64,000 nucleotides of DNA from Aureimonas sp. OT7 (GTDB lineage: Bacteria > Pseudomonadota > Alphaproteobacteria > Rhizobiales > Rhizobiaceae): positions 1,193,501-1,257,500 of the forward strand of contig NZ_CP062167.1 in assembly GCF_014844055.1 (NCBI RefSeq). The letters are read 5' to 3'. Under the pieces are notes generated by a model that saw only the letters and a list, made by a program, of their open reading frames with translations, made no database searches and had not been told where the DNA came from. The position numbers and the translations under genes are program-made. Shown here one piece after another: positions 39,498 to 48,167 of the stretch; position 1 is the stretch's first letter, and every line of letters begins with the position of its first letter.

Positions 39498-40679
39498 TCA
39501 TGATGCTTCGTCAGACCCGGACAAGCTCCGCTGCACGAGGGCGATCCAGTAGGACGCGCCATAGGCGATGGCCTCGTCGGCAAAATCGTAGGCGGCATTA
39601 TGCAGGCCGGCGCTCGGCCCGTTGCCGATGAAGATGAACGCACCCGGCCGCTCTTCCAGCATGTAGGAAAAGTCCTCCGCCGCCATCAGCGGCGGACAGG
39701 ATAGGTCGACGGCGTCGTGCCCGGCAACCGACGCAGCAGCCTTGGCGGCCTCTGCCACCTCGGCCGCGTGATTGCGCGTCACGGGATAGTTGCGGCGATA
39801 GGTCAGCGTCACGGACAGGCCATGGACGGTCGCGATGCCTTCGGCGATCGCACCCATGCGCGCCTCGACATGGTCGCGCGTCTGCGCCGAGAGGCTGCGC
39901 ACCGTGCCCGATACCCGTGCCGTGTCGGGGATGACATTGTGGGCGAAGCCGGAATGGAACTCCGTCACCGACACGACCAGGCTGTCCAGCGGATCGGCAT
40001 TGCGCGAGACGATCTGCTGCAGGGCGCTCACCAGCGCCGTGCCGGCCAGGATGGGGTCCGCCGTCTTCTGCGGGATCGCCGCATGGCCGCCCCGGCCCGT
40101 GATGGCGAAGGCGAATTCGTCGGTGGCGGCCATGATGGGCCCATCCCGCATGGCGAAGCGCCCCACGGCCAGCCCCGGCAGATTGTGCATTCCGTAAACG
40201 CGGCCGATGGGGAACCGCGTAAACAGGCCATCCTCGATCATCGCTTTCGCGCCGGCGCCGCCTTCCTCGGCCGGCTGGAAGATCAGCGCGACGCTGCCGT
40301 TGAAATCGCGCGTCCGGGCCAGCGCCCGGGCCGCGCCGAGCAGCATCGCCATGTGTCCGTCATGGCCGCAGGCATGCATCGAACCAGGGCGTGCCGACGC
40401 GTAGGCAACGCCGCTGGCCTCGTCGATCGGCAGCGCGTCCATGTCGGCGCGCAGGCCGATCATCGGGCCGCCAGGGCCGGATCGCCCGTGCACGATGCCG
40501 ACGACGCCTGTCCGCCCGATGCCCGTCTCCACGACGTCGCAGCCGAATTCGACGAGTTTTCCGGCAATGAAGGCGGCCGTATCGACCGTGTCGTACAGGA
40601 GCTCCGGAATGGTATGGAGGTGCCGGCGCCAGGCGGTGATTTCCGGGCTCTCGTCGGCGATGCGGTTGTGAATCGGCAT
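39498..40679 (-). CDS. M20-family amidohydrolase (hippurate hydrolase / IAA-amino acid hydrolase type)
   Basis: The 393-residue protein has the M20D metal-site blocks ACGHDGHMAMLLGAA, QPAEEGGAGAKAMIEDGL, VYGMHNLPGLAVG and, near the end, LMAAEDFSYML. The family hydrolyses N-acylated amino acids using two metal ions. The particular acyl substrate is not readable. The ATG at 40679 lacks a strong ribosome-binding site. It diverges from the D,D-carboxypeptidase gene. Confidence 0.9.
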   Translation of the reverse strand: MPIHNRIADESPEITAWRRHLHTIPELLYDTVDTAAFIAGKLVEFGCDVVETGIGRTGVVGIVHGRSGPGGPMIGLRADMDALPIDEASGVAYASARPGSMHACGHDGHMAMLLGAARALARTRDFNGSVALIFQPAEEGGAGAKAMIEDGLFTRFPIGRVYGMHNLPGLAVGRFAMRDGPIMAATDEFAFAITGRGGHAAIPQKTADPILAGTALVSALQQIVSRNADPLDSLVVSVTEFHSGFAHNVIPDTARVSGTVRSLSAQTRDHVEARMGAIAEGIATVHGLSVTLTYRRNYPVTRNHAAEVAEAAKAAASVAGHDAVDLSCPPLMAAEDFSYMLEERPGAFIFIGNGPSAGLHNAAYDFADEAIAYGASYWIALVQRSLSGSDEAS

Positions 40680-40810
40680 GGAGTTCGCGGTCCGATTTCG
40701 TTATTTCCGGGGCAAAGGCTACAATCTTCGCCTCACCCATGCCACGTGACGGGCGCAAGGGTTAAGCCTGGCTCAAGGTTCGCGCATGGCGGGCCGACGA
40801 CGCAAGCTTG

Positions 40811-42010
40811 ATGAAAGGGTTCGATCGAATGGCTGGGGCAGGCGGACGACGAGTTTGCGCGGCTTTGGCGCTGCTGATGGCGCTGTCCGTGTTTCCCGCA
40901 CAGGCCGGGCCGTCCATCGCCGTCGACGTGGCAACGGGAAAGGTGCTGTCGCAGGACAATGCCAGCCAGCGCTGGTATCCGGCCTCGACCACCAAGCTGA
41001 TGACCGCCTATCTGGTGCTGCGCGAGGTGCAGGCCGGCCGTGCCTCGCTGGATACGCCCATCGTGATCACGCGCCTCGCCGCTGCGCAGGCGCCCAGCAA
41101 GATGGGGTATCCCGCCGGTTCCGTCATCCGGCTGGACAAGGCGTTGCGGATGCTGCTCGTCAAATCGGCCAACGACGTCGCCGTCGCGCTGGCCGAGTCC
41201 ATCGGAGGTTCTCACGAGGGCTTCGTGGCCCGCATGAATGCCGAGGCGGCGCGCCTGGGCATGCGCGATACCCACTTCATCAACCCCAACGGCCTGCCCG
41301 GACCGGGCCAGTATTCCAGCGCCAAGGACCTTGCCATCCTGGCGGTGGCCATCCGCCACGAATTTCCGGCCTTTACCGATTACTTCTCCACCGAGGCCAT
41401 CCGAGCCGGCGACGCGACCATGGTCAACGGCAACGGACTGCTGGGCCGCCTGCGCGGCGCGGACGGGATGAAGACGGGCTATATCTGCGCATCGGGCTTC
41501 AACCTCGTGTCCAGCGCCACGCGCGATGGGCGCACGATCGTCGCCGTCGTCCTCGGGGCGCAGGGACCGATCTCCCGCGAGCGGGAATCCGCCCGCCTCC
41601 TGGAAGACGGGTTCAAGGTCGATCCCGCAAAGGCCGAATTTACGGTGACGCAACTGCCATCCTCGAGCGGGCCGCCCTTCGACGTGTCCGACACGGTCTG
41701 CTCGCCCGAGGCGCGCACCGCGCGCGCCAACGAGCGCAAGCTGGAGGACGAGCGGGAACAGCCCTTCGGCTCGCCCTTCCTGACGGCGCTGGACCGCGAC
41801 CCGGTCGTCTACCCGGTCGAACTCGGCGGTGCGGCAGGGGGCCACGGCGCGGCGCCAGGCGTGTCCGTCATCGCCGGCTACGGCATCCCGGTGCCGACAT
41901 GGCGGCCGGAGCCGCCCCAGCTCGTCGAGACGGGCGATGCCGCCACCGATGCCGGGCGCGCCGCGCGCGTTCTGTCATCGCCGCCTGAAAACCGGGAAGC
42001 ATCGCAATGA
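40811..42010 (+). CDS. D-alanyl-D-alanine carboxypeptidase (S11, penicillin-binding protein 5/6 type)
   Basis: The 399-residue protein has a signal peptide (cleavage near AQAGPS) and the S11 triad motifs: STTK at residues 59-62, SAN in VKSANDVAV, and KTG in [13 protein letters not shown]. It trims the terminal D-Ala of peptidoglycan stem peptides in the periplasm. ATGs at 40811 and 40829 both fit; AAAGGG favours 40829. The C-terminal 100 residues are Pro- and Ala-rich, without a clear membrane helix. Its stop overlaps the COG0523 GTPase gene (ATGA). Confidence 0.92.
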   Translation: MKGFDRMAGAGGRRVCAALALLMALSVFPAQAGPSIAVDVATGKVLSQDNASQRWYPASTTKLMTAYLVLREVQAGRASLDTPIVITRLAAAQAPSKMGYPAGSVIRLDKALRMLLVKSANDVAVALAESIGGSHEGFVARMNAEAARLGMRDTHFINPNGLPGPGQYSSAKDLAILAVAIRHEFPAFTDYFSTEAIRAGDATMVNGNGLLGRLRGADGMKTGYICASGFNLVSSATRDGRTIVAVVLGAQGPISRERESARLLEDGFKVDPAKAEFTVTQLPSSSGPPFDVSDTVCSPEARTARANERKLEDEREQPFGSPFLTALDRDPVVYPVELGGAAGGHGAAPGVSVIAGYGIPVPTWRPEPPQLVETGDAATDAGRAARVLSSPPENREASQ

Positions 42011-43128
42011 ACCTTCCTTTGCGCGTAACGGTGTTGACGGGGTTTCTCGGCGCCGGCAAGACCACGCTTCTCAACGCACTGCTGAAGCATCCCGACATGG
42101 CGCGCAGCGCCGTGATCGTGAACGAGTTCGGAGAGGCGGGCCTGGATCATCTGCTGGTCGAGACCGCCAGTGAGGAGGTCGTCGAGCTTTCCAATGGCTG
42201 CATCTGCTGCTCCGTACGCGGCGAGCTGGTGGACCGCCTGGCCGATATCGTGGACCGCCTGCAGACCGGCCGCCTGCCGCCGATCGAGCGCGTTTTGATC
42301 GAAACCACCGGAATGGCTGACCCGACGCCGGTCCTTACCTCCATGATGGGGCATCCGGTGCTGGCGCAGGCTTATGCGCTGGACGGGGTCGTGACGCTGG
42401 TCGACGCCCATGCCGGCCTTGCCGGCATCGGCGGCCGGGTCGAGGCCGAACGGCAGGTTGCCGTGGCGGACCGGATCGTGCTGACCAAGACCGATCTGTC
42501 GGAGCCGGGCGCCGACCTTCTGGCGTGGATCGCGCGGCTGAACCCGCGCGCGCGGCTTCTGGATGCCGCCAGGGGCGAGGCCGCGCCCGCCGCGCTCATG
42601 GAGGCCGGCGTGATCAACTCCCACACGCGGGAAGCGCAGCTGGCCGCGTGGCTGGGCGATGGCGGCTGCGACTGCGGTGATCCGGAACACCACGATCATC
42701 ATCACCACGATCATCACCATCACGACCATCATCATCACGATCATGCGGGGCACCGGCACGGTACGGTGAACACCGTATCGATACTGTCGGACGCCCCTTT
42801 GCCCATCGGTCAGATGGAGGAATTCATAAACCTCGTCCTGTCGATGCACGGCGACAGGCTGCTGCGCATGAAGGCCATGCTGCTGACGCGGGAAAACCCG
42901 ACCCGTCCGCTGGTCGTGCATGCGGTGCGCCGGTTTCTGCATCCGCCGGTCTTCCTGCGCGAATGGCCGGCGTCCATCCGCCCGCACAGCCGCTTCGTGC
43001 TGATCGGCGAGCGGCTGGACGAGGGCAAGCTGCGCGACCTGTTTGCCGCATTCGCCGGCGGCCTGCGCAGCGACGCGCCCGACAGGGCCGCTTTGATGGA
43101 CAATCCCCTCGCTATCCGCGGCGGATGA
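42007..43128 (+). CDS. COG0523/CobW-family metal-chaperone GTPase with His-rich stretch
   Basis: The 373-residue GTPase has Walker [10 protein letters not shown] (12-20), the family's GCICC motif (C65, C67, C68), TKTD for guanine binding and a CobW C-terminal domain. Residues 228-251 are almost all His and Asp. COG0523 proteins deliver zinc, cobalt or iron to client enzymes; the His stretch suggests metal storage or sensing. The client is unknown. It is coupled to the upstream D,D-carboxypeptidase gene, and its 3' end overlaps the convergent TusA-like gene by 17 bases. Confidence 0.9.
   Translation: MNLPLRVTVLTGFLGAGKTTLLNALLKHPDMARSAVIVNEFGEAGLDHLLVETASEEVVELSNGCICCSVRGELVDRLADIVDRLQTGRLPPIERVLIETTGMADPTPVLTSMMGHPVLAQAYALDGVVTLVDAHAGLAGIGGRVEAERQVAVADRIVLTKTDLSEPGADLLAWIARLNPRARLLDAARGEAAPAALMEAGVINSHTREAQLAAWLGDGGCDCGDPEHHDHHHHDHHHHDHHHHDHAGHRHGTVNTVSILSDAPLPIGQMEEFINLVLSMHGDRLLRMKAMLLTRENPTRPLVVHAVRRFLHPPVFLREWPASIRPHSRFVLIGERLDEGKLRDLFAAFAGGLRSDAPDRAALMDNPLAIRGG
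42688..42759 (+). repeat. tandem His/Asp codon repeat inside the COG0523 GTPase
   Basis: Repeating 15-base units encode HHDHH-type pentads, giving 19 His and 4 Asp among 24 residues. The units use both CAT and CAC codons, so the repeat is partly diverged and under selection at protein level. Length may vary between strains. Confidence 0.8.
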
Positions 43129-43333
43129 CGAATCGCCAGCCGCCGCCGGACAGCGGCGTGGCCGACACAAGGGCGTGCCCCCCCTGGTTGCAGAGGTGCG
43201 TCATATCCAGCGGGGCCAGCGGGTCGTCCGCGAGGATGCTCAGGCGGCTGCCCGCCGGCAGGGCGGCCAGCGCCTTTTCCGTGCGCAAGGCCGGCAGCGG
43301 ACATTTGAGGCCCATGAGGTCCAGTTCCTGCAT
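43112..43333 (-). CDS. TusA/SirA-family sulfurtransferase-like protein
   Basis: The 73-residue protein has the CPxP motif (C11 in [17 protein letters not shown]) and the TusA fold ([14 protein letters not shown]). TusA proteins carry persulphide sulphur for tRNA thiolation or molybdenum-cofactor metabolism. The position with a metal-chaperone GTPase on the other strand may be chance. The gene diverges from DUF924. Confidence 0.9.
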   Translation of the reverse strand: MQELDLMGLKCPLPALRTEKALAALPAGSRLSILADDPLAPLDMTHLCNQGGHALVSATPLSGGGWRFVIRRG

Positions 43334-43431
43334 GCAGCCGTTTCCCTGCCCATGAATTTATCCAAGACGCGCACTATCTTGGGGTGAAAGGCGGATGCAA
43401 GCCGCAAGATAGCGAAAGGCTCGAAACTGGA

Positions 43432-43983
43432 ATGAGTGAGACGATCCTCGATCCGCAGGTCATCGTGGATTTCTGGCGCGAGGCCGGGCCGGAAAAATGG
43501 TTCGAGAAGGACGAAGCCTTCGACGAGACGATCAGGCAGCGCTTCGGCGATCTGTACGAACGTGCGGCGCTCGGCGATCTGGATTCCTGGGCGGATGAGC
43601 CGAATGGCGCGCTGGCGCTGATCCTCCTGCTGGACCAGTTTCCGCGCAACATGTTTCGCGGCAGCCCACGCATGTACGCGACAGATGCGAAGGCGGCGGA
43701 AATTGCCCGGGCCTCCCTGGATGCCGGCGATGCCGAACACCTGCCCGACGACGTGAACCAGTTTCTGGTCCTTCCGCTGATGCATTCGGAATCCAGGGCC
43801 GATCACGATGCCTGCGTAGCCTGGATGGACCGCATCGGCACCGACGAGAACCGCAAGTTCGCGCGGCATCACCGCGAAATCATCGAGCAGTTCGGGCGTT
43901 TTCCCCATCGCAACGCCATACTTGGGCGGGAAACCACTGCGGAAGAACGCAAATTCATTGCGGATGGTGGCTTCACCGGGTGA
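43432..43983 (+). CDS. DUF924 family protein
   Basis: The 183-residue product matches the DUF924 pattern: VIDFW-like start (VIVDFWREAGPEKWFEKDEAFDE), GALALILLLDQFPRNMFRGS and FGRFPHRNAILGR. The family is all-helical with no known reaction. I start it at the ATG at 43432 (MSETILDPQ) rather than an upstream in-frame codon at 43384. It diverges from the TusA-like gene; the SMP-30 gene follows on the same strand. Confidence 0.85.
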   Translation: MSETILDPQVIVDFWREAGPEKWFEKDEAFDETIRQRFGDLYERAALGDLDSWADEPNGALALILLLDQFPRNMFRGSPRMYATDAKAAEIARASLDAGDAEHLPDDVNQFLVLPLMHSESRADHDACVAWMDRIGTDENRKFARHHREIIEQFGRFPHRNAILGRETTAEERKFIADGGFTG

Positions 43984-44059
43984 GCGGGCGGCCTTGCGAA
44001 CGAGACCGGCGCCGTGTCGAAATCGATCAAACACGAAAACGCCCTGGGAGCCATTCGCC

Positions 44060-45001
44060 ATGTCCGAAACACTGATCGCCGCGACCTCGGAGTTTTCCAC
44101 GCTGTTTCCTGCCGGGGCGGCTCTGGAGCGCGTCGCGACAGGGTTCGTCTGGGCCGAGGGCGGCGTCTGGGTTCCCGGAGCGAACGAGTTGCGCTTCTCC
44201 GACATCCCGAACAACCGGATCATGGCCTGGTCGCCGGAGACGGGGCTTCGGACCTTCCGCCAGCCTTCCCAGCGCACCAACGGGCATACGCTGGACCTTT
44301 CCGGGGCGATGGTGAGCTGCGAGCATGGCGGACGCTGCGTCAGCCGCACGACGGCGGATGGAACCTATGAGGTGCTTGCCACCCATTGGCAGGGCAAGCG
44401 GCTGAATTCTCCCAACGACGTCGTGGTCAAGAGCGATGGCAGCATCTGGTTCACCGACCCGCCCTACGGCATCATCTCGGACCACGAAGGCATCCGCGCC
44501 GACAGCGCCATCGGGTTGAACCAGGTCTACCGGCTGGACCCTCTGTCCGGAGCGGTGGAAGCGGTCAGCGATGCCTTCGACAGGCCCAATGGGCTGGCCT
44601 TCTCGCCGGATGAGAGCGTTCTCTATGTCGCGGATTCGGGCCGGGCCCGTGGACACGGCTTCGGCTTCGACGACAGCCGACCGCATGACGTGCGCGCCAT
44701 GGAGGTGGTGGACGGTCGCAGGCTCGGCGCCTCGCGCCGGGTGGCCGAGGTCGACGTGGTTCCCGATGGGCTGCGGGTGGACCGCGAAGGAACCCTGTGG
44801 GTGTCCGCCGCCGACGGGGTCCACTGCTTCACGCCCGAAGGCCTGCACCTTGGCCATATCGCCGTGCCGGAAACCGTCGCAAATCTCTGCTTCGGCGGGC
44901 CGGATGGGCGGCGGCTCTTCATCAGCGCCAGCAGCTCGATCTACGCAATCGATACGACGCGGCAGGATGCCGCCGCGGCCGCGCGGAAGGTTTATGGCTG
45001 A
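44060..45001 (+). CDS. SMP-30/gluconolactonase-family lactonase
   Basis: The 313-residue beta-propeller protein has EGGVWVPGANELRFSDIPNNRIM, LNSPNDVVVKSDGSIWFTDPPYGI and FDRPNGLAFSPDESVLYVADSG, the conserved metal-site segments of SMP-30 lactonases. It opens sugar lactones such as gluconolactone; the actual substrate is unknown. The ATG at 44060 has GGGAG ten bases upstream; the frame is open further back but overlaps DUF924. Confidence 0.88.
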   Translation: MSETLIAATSEFSTLFPAGAALERVATGFVWAEGGVWVPGANELRFSDIPNNRIMAWSPETGLRTFRQPSQRTNGHTLDLSGAMVSCEHGGRCVSRTTADGTYEVLATHWQGKRLNSPNDVVVKSDGSIWFTDPPYGIISDHEGIRADSAIGLNQVYRLDPLSGAVEAVSDAFDRPNGLAFSPDESVLYVADSGRARGHGFGFDDSRPHDVRAMEVVDGRRLGASRRVAEVDVVPDGLRVDREGTLWVSAADGVHCFTPEGLHLGHIAVPETVANLCFGGPDGRRLFISASSSIYAIDTTRQDAAAAARKVYG

Positions 45002-45060
45002 GCGCGGCTGCGTTGCGCTCAAGCGCTGTCGCGTGCTGAGCCGGCAGATTCAAGCCGTCA

Positions 45061-45693
45061 TCAACCTCCCGACACCTCCCGCGCCATCAGCACCTCGGTC
45101 AGGAACGCGCCGCCCAGCCCGGCCCCTTCGGGCGAGATCGTATGGCCGAGCCTCGGCAGGATGCGCAGGGCCGTATCCACGCCGGCAGCGCGCAGGCGCG
45201 GCGCGGCGACCTCGCTTTCTTCCGGCGGCACCGCCGTATCGGCGGAACCATGGATCAACAGCACGCGGGACGCCGTGCGAGGCCGCAACGGATCGCGCGT
45301 CGCCAGCCGGCCTGAATAACCGAGCACTGCGGCAACCGGCCATCGCCCGCTGGCAAAGGCGTCGAGCGCCATGATCGTGCCCTGCGAGAATCCCACGAAG
45401 ACGACCCTGTCCAGGCGGTCGGCCATGCCGTGCCAGTCGAGTATGCCCTGCACGACCCGGTCGAAGGCCGGCCGCGCCGCCGCGACCCTGTCCGGCCGGT
45501 TGTCGGGCGTTATACCGGTCAGGCTGAACCATTGGTGCAGCAGGCCCCCGCCATCGAAGGGAAAGGGCGCGTCGGGCGCGGAGAAATCCGTGTCGGGGAG
45601 GCTGCGCCCCCAGACGCGGCCCAGCGGGGACAGGTCCGCGCCACGGGCCCCGACCCCATGGAACAGGATGACGAGATTACGATACGTCGCCAT
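45061..45693 (-). CDS. alpha/beta-hydrolase, phospholipase/carboxylesterase family
   Basis: The 210-residue protein has LVILFHGVGARGADL, the nucleophile elbow GFSQG (S103), a late Asp in LIHGSADTAVPP and His in LGHTISPEG, as in bacterial carboxylesterases. It hydrolyses short acyl esters in the cytoplasm. Its start overlaps the end of the upstream oxidoreductase gene by 17 bases. Confidence 0.88.
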   Translation of the reverse strand: MATYRNLVILFHGVGARGADLSPLGRVWGRSLPDTDFSAPDAPFPFDGGGLLHQWFSLTGITPDNRPDRVAAARPAFDRVVQGILDWHGMADRLDRVVFVGFSQGTIMALDAFASGRWPVAAVLGYSGRLATRDPLRPRTASRVLLIHGSADTAVPPEESEVAAPRLRAAGVDTALRILPRLGHTISPEGAGLGGAFLTEVLMAREVSGG

Positions 45694-46687
45694 CTGCGAG
45701 CCTCACCACGACACGCCCGCGAACCTTGCCGGCAAGGATTTCCTCGGCAATGCGCGGCACCTCTGAAAGGCCGACCGTCTGTGTCATCGAAGCGAGCTTG
45801 TCCCTGTCGAGGCTTTCGTCCAGCAACGCCCAGGCGGCCTCGCGGCGGGCGTGCGTCTCGGTAACGGAGTTGACGCCGATCAGGGCGTCGCCCCGCAGGA
45901 TGTAGGGCATGACAGTGCCGGGCAGGTCGGCGCCACCGGCCAGCCCGCAGGCGGCGACGGCGCTATCGCGCCGCAACTCGGCCAGGACGCTGACCAGAGT
46001 GGTGGAGCCGACACTGTCGACCGCGCCGCTCCACCGTTCCTTTCGCAGCGGCGGCCCGGCTGCCGACAACTCCTCCCGCGAGACGAAGGACGACGCGCCG
46101 AGTGCGGCAAGATAGTCGTGCGTCCCGGGCCGCCCCGTCGACGCCGCGACGGTGTGGCCGCGCGCCGCCAGCAGGGCCACGGCAACCGAGCCGACGCCCC
46201 CGGCGGCCCCTGTGACGAGCACGGGCAGTCCCTCGCGTCCGAGAGTACCCCAATCCTCCAGCCGGTTGACGCAGAGCGCCGCCGTGTACCCGGCGGTGCC
46301 GATGGCCATGGCTTCGTCCAGGCCGAACCCGTCCGGAACGCGGGTCAGCCATTCCGGCTTGAGCCGCTGGAAGCGCGTGTAGCCGCCCCACTCCGTCTCC
46401 GAAAGGCCCCAGCCGTTCACCAGGACCCGGTCTCCCGGCTGCCAGTGCGGATCGCGGGACTCGACGACGGTTCCGGCGAGGTCTATGCCGGCCACCATGG
46501 GCAGGCGGCGCGCGATCCGCCCCTTGCCGGTGACGGCGAGCCCGTCCTTGTAGTTCACGGTGGAATAGGCGACCTCCACTGTCACGTCGTGATCCGGCAG
46601 GTCGGCCAGCGTCAGCGTGCGGAAGGCGGCTTTCTGGCCTCCTTCGGCTTCGTCGATCACCAGTGCCTCGAAGCCCGTGTCGCTCAT
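45677..46687 (-). CDS. AcuI/YhdH-type MDR oxidoreductase (acrylyl-CoA reductase family)
   Basis: The 336-residue zinc-free medium-chain reductase has VAYSTVNYKDGLAVTGKG, GWGLSETEWGGYTRFQRLKPEWL and the NADPH-binding TGAAGGVGSVAVALLAARG, all characteristic of AcuI/YhdH. AcuI reduces the toxic acrylyl-CoA to propionyl-CoA. Its stop overlaps the esterase start, and its ATG overlaps the AhpD-like gene's stop, so all three form one operon. Confidence 0.9.
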   Translation of the reverse strand: MSDTGFEALVIDEAEGGQKAAFRTLTLADLPDHDVTVEVAYSTVNYKDGLAVTGKGRIARRLPMVAGIDLAGTVVESRDPHWQPGDRVLVNGWGLSETEWGGYTRFQRLKPEWLTRVPDGFGLDEAMAIGTAGYTAALCVNRLEDWGTLGREGLPVLVTGAAGGVGSVAVALLAARGHTVAASTGRPGTHDYLAALGASSFVSREELSAAGPPLRKERWSGAVDSVGSTTLVSVLAELRRDSAVAACGLAGGADLPGTVMPYILRGDALIGVNSVTETHARREAAWALLDESLDRDKLASMTQTVGLSEVPRIAEEILAGKVRGRVVVRLADGDVS

Positions 46688-47268
46688 GCGTTCTTCTCCT
46701 GTCGCCCGAGTGCGTAGAATTCGGCATTGGGCCGCATGGAGAAGGCATTAGCGAGGCGGTTCGACATGCCGAAGAAGGCCGCGATGGCGGCGATGTCCCA
46801 GCCGTCCTCTTCGGGGAAGCCATGTTCGGCCAGCCGCTCGTAATCGTCCTCGTCCACCGTTTCGGCAGCCAGCGCCACCTGCATCGCAAAGTCCAGCATC
46901 GCCATCTGGCGCGGGGTGATGTCGGCCTTGCGATAGTTGACGGCCACCTGATCGGCGATCAGCGGGTTCCGCGCCCGGACGCGCAGAATGGCGCCGTGGG
47001 CGATCACGCAGTACTGGCACTGGTTGGCGGCGCTGGTGGCCACCACGATCATCTCGCGCTCGGCAGGCGTCAACCCGCCCGGTTTTTCCATCAGCGCGTC
47101 GTGATAGGCGAAGAAGGCACGAAACTCGGCCGGCCGCGCGGCCAGGACCAGAAAGACGTTCGGCACGAAGCCGGCCTTTTCCTGCACCGTCCTGATTCGC
47201 TCCCGGATGTCCGGGGGCAAGGTGTCGAGTTCCGGCGGCGTGAAGCGGCTGATCTTCCGGTCCTGCAT
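46684..47268 (-). CDS. carboxymuconolactone decarboxylase family protein (AhpD-like, peroxidase-related)
   Basis: The 194-residue protein has an AhpD-type active site CQYCVIAHGA (C84, C87, H91) and the N-terminal region FVPNVFLVLAARPAEFRAFFAYHDAL of the peroxidase-related subfamily. It probably reduces peroxide or protein disulphides. The ATG at 47268 follows GGAGGAAACC, which settles the start against longer frames. It heads the esterase/MDR operon and diverges from the enoyl-CoA hydratase gene. Confidence 0.9.
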   Translation of the reverse strand: MQDRKISRFTPPELDTLPPDIRERIRTVQEKAGFVPNVFLVLAARPAEFRAFFAYHDALMEKPGGLTPAEREMIVVATSAANQCQYCVIAHGAILRVRARNPLIADQVAVNYRKADITPRQMAMLDFAMQVALAAETVDEDDYERLAEHGFPEEDGWDIAAIAAFFGMSNRLANAFSMRPNAEFYALGRQEKNA

Positions 47269-47372
47269 GCGGTTTCCTCCCTCATGTCGTGTCGTTCGAA
47301 GCCGGATTGCCCGATCGCCCGCGCTCGACCTATGCTCGCCCGACGTCATCGACCCGGGGAGGAGACTGGAAG

Positions 47373-48167
47373 ATGCGGGATGATGCAATGGGGGAGGGAG
47401 CGCCCGTCCGCGTCCGGCGCGACGGTGGCGTCGCATACCTGATCCTGGATCGGCCGGCGCAGCTGAATGCGCTTTCGCAAGAGCTTCTGCTCAGGCTGCG
47501 CGAAGAGCTTGGGCGGCTGGCGGAAGATGAGGGCCTGCGCGCCGTCGTCGTGTCCGGCAACGGCCGCGCCTTCTGCGCCGGCCACGATTTGAAGGAGATG
47601 CTGGCTGCGGACGACATTCGCGCTCATCGCGCGCTGTTCCATCTGTGCAGTCAGGTCATGCAGGCCATCGTGGACCTGCCGGTGCCGGTGATCGCCAAGG
47701 TGCACGGTATCGCCACCGCAGCCGGTTGCCAGCTCGTCGCCACCTGCGACCTCGCCATTGCCGGGCAGAGCGCACGTTTCGCCACATCGGGCATCAATAC
47801 CGGGTTGTTCTGCTCTACCCCTGCCGTGGCCCTGTCACGCAACGTCGCCGCCAAGCGCGCCTTCGAGATGCTGGTGACGGGCGCGTTCATCGATGCCGAG
47901 AAGGCCGCCGACTGGGGCCTCATCAACGCCGCCGTGCCGGATGACGCGCTGGACGCCGCGGTGAACGGGCTTCTGGCTTCCATCCTGGCCAAGAGCCCGG
48001 CCGCCATCCGCCACGGCAAGGCGCTGTTTCACCGCCAGCGGGGCCTTCCCCTGGCGGACGCCTATGGGCAAGCCAGCGAAGTGATGGCCTGCAACATGAT
48101 GGAAGCCGATGCCCGCGAAGGCATTTCCGCCTTCGTCGAAAAGCGCCAGCCGATCTGGCAGTCATGA
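47373..48167 (+). CDS. enoyl-CoA hydratase/isomerase family protein
   Basis: The 264-residue crotonase-fold protein has RAFCAGHDLKEML and GIATAAGCQLVATCDLAIAG forming the oxyanion hole, and resembles the ECHDC3-type subgroup. The usual two catalytic glutamates are not obvious by eye (C and T occupy the middle of the ATCD segment), so hydratase activity is not certain. The ATG at 47373 follows GGGGAGGAG. It overlaps the acyl-CoA ligase start (ATGA). Confidence 0.87.
   Translation: MRDDAMGEGAPVRVRRDGGVAYLILDRPAQLNALSQELLLRLREELGRLAEDEGLRAVVVSGNGRAFCAGHDLKEMLAADDIRAHRALFHLCSQVMQAIVDLPVPVIAKVHGIATAAGCQLVATCDLAIAGQSARFATSGINTGLFCSTPAVALSRNVAAKRAFEMLVTGAFIDAEKAADWGLINAAVPDDALDAAVNGLLASILAKSPAAIRHGKALFHRQRGLPLADAYGQASEVMACNMMEADAREGISAFVEKRQPIWQS

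Noticed and set aside
42688..42759. Short tandem repeat as a possible CRISPR-like array
   Set aside because: The units are 15-base His/Asp codon repeats in frame within the GTPase gene, with no spacers.
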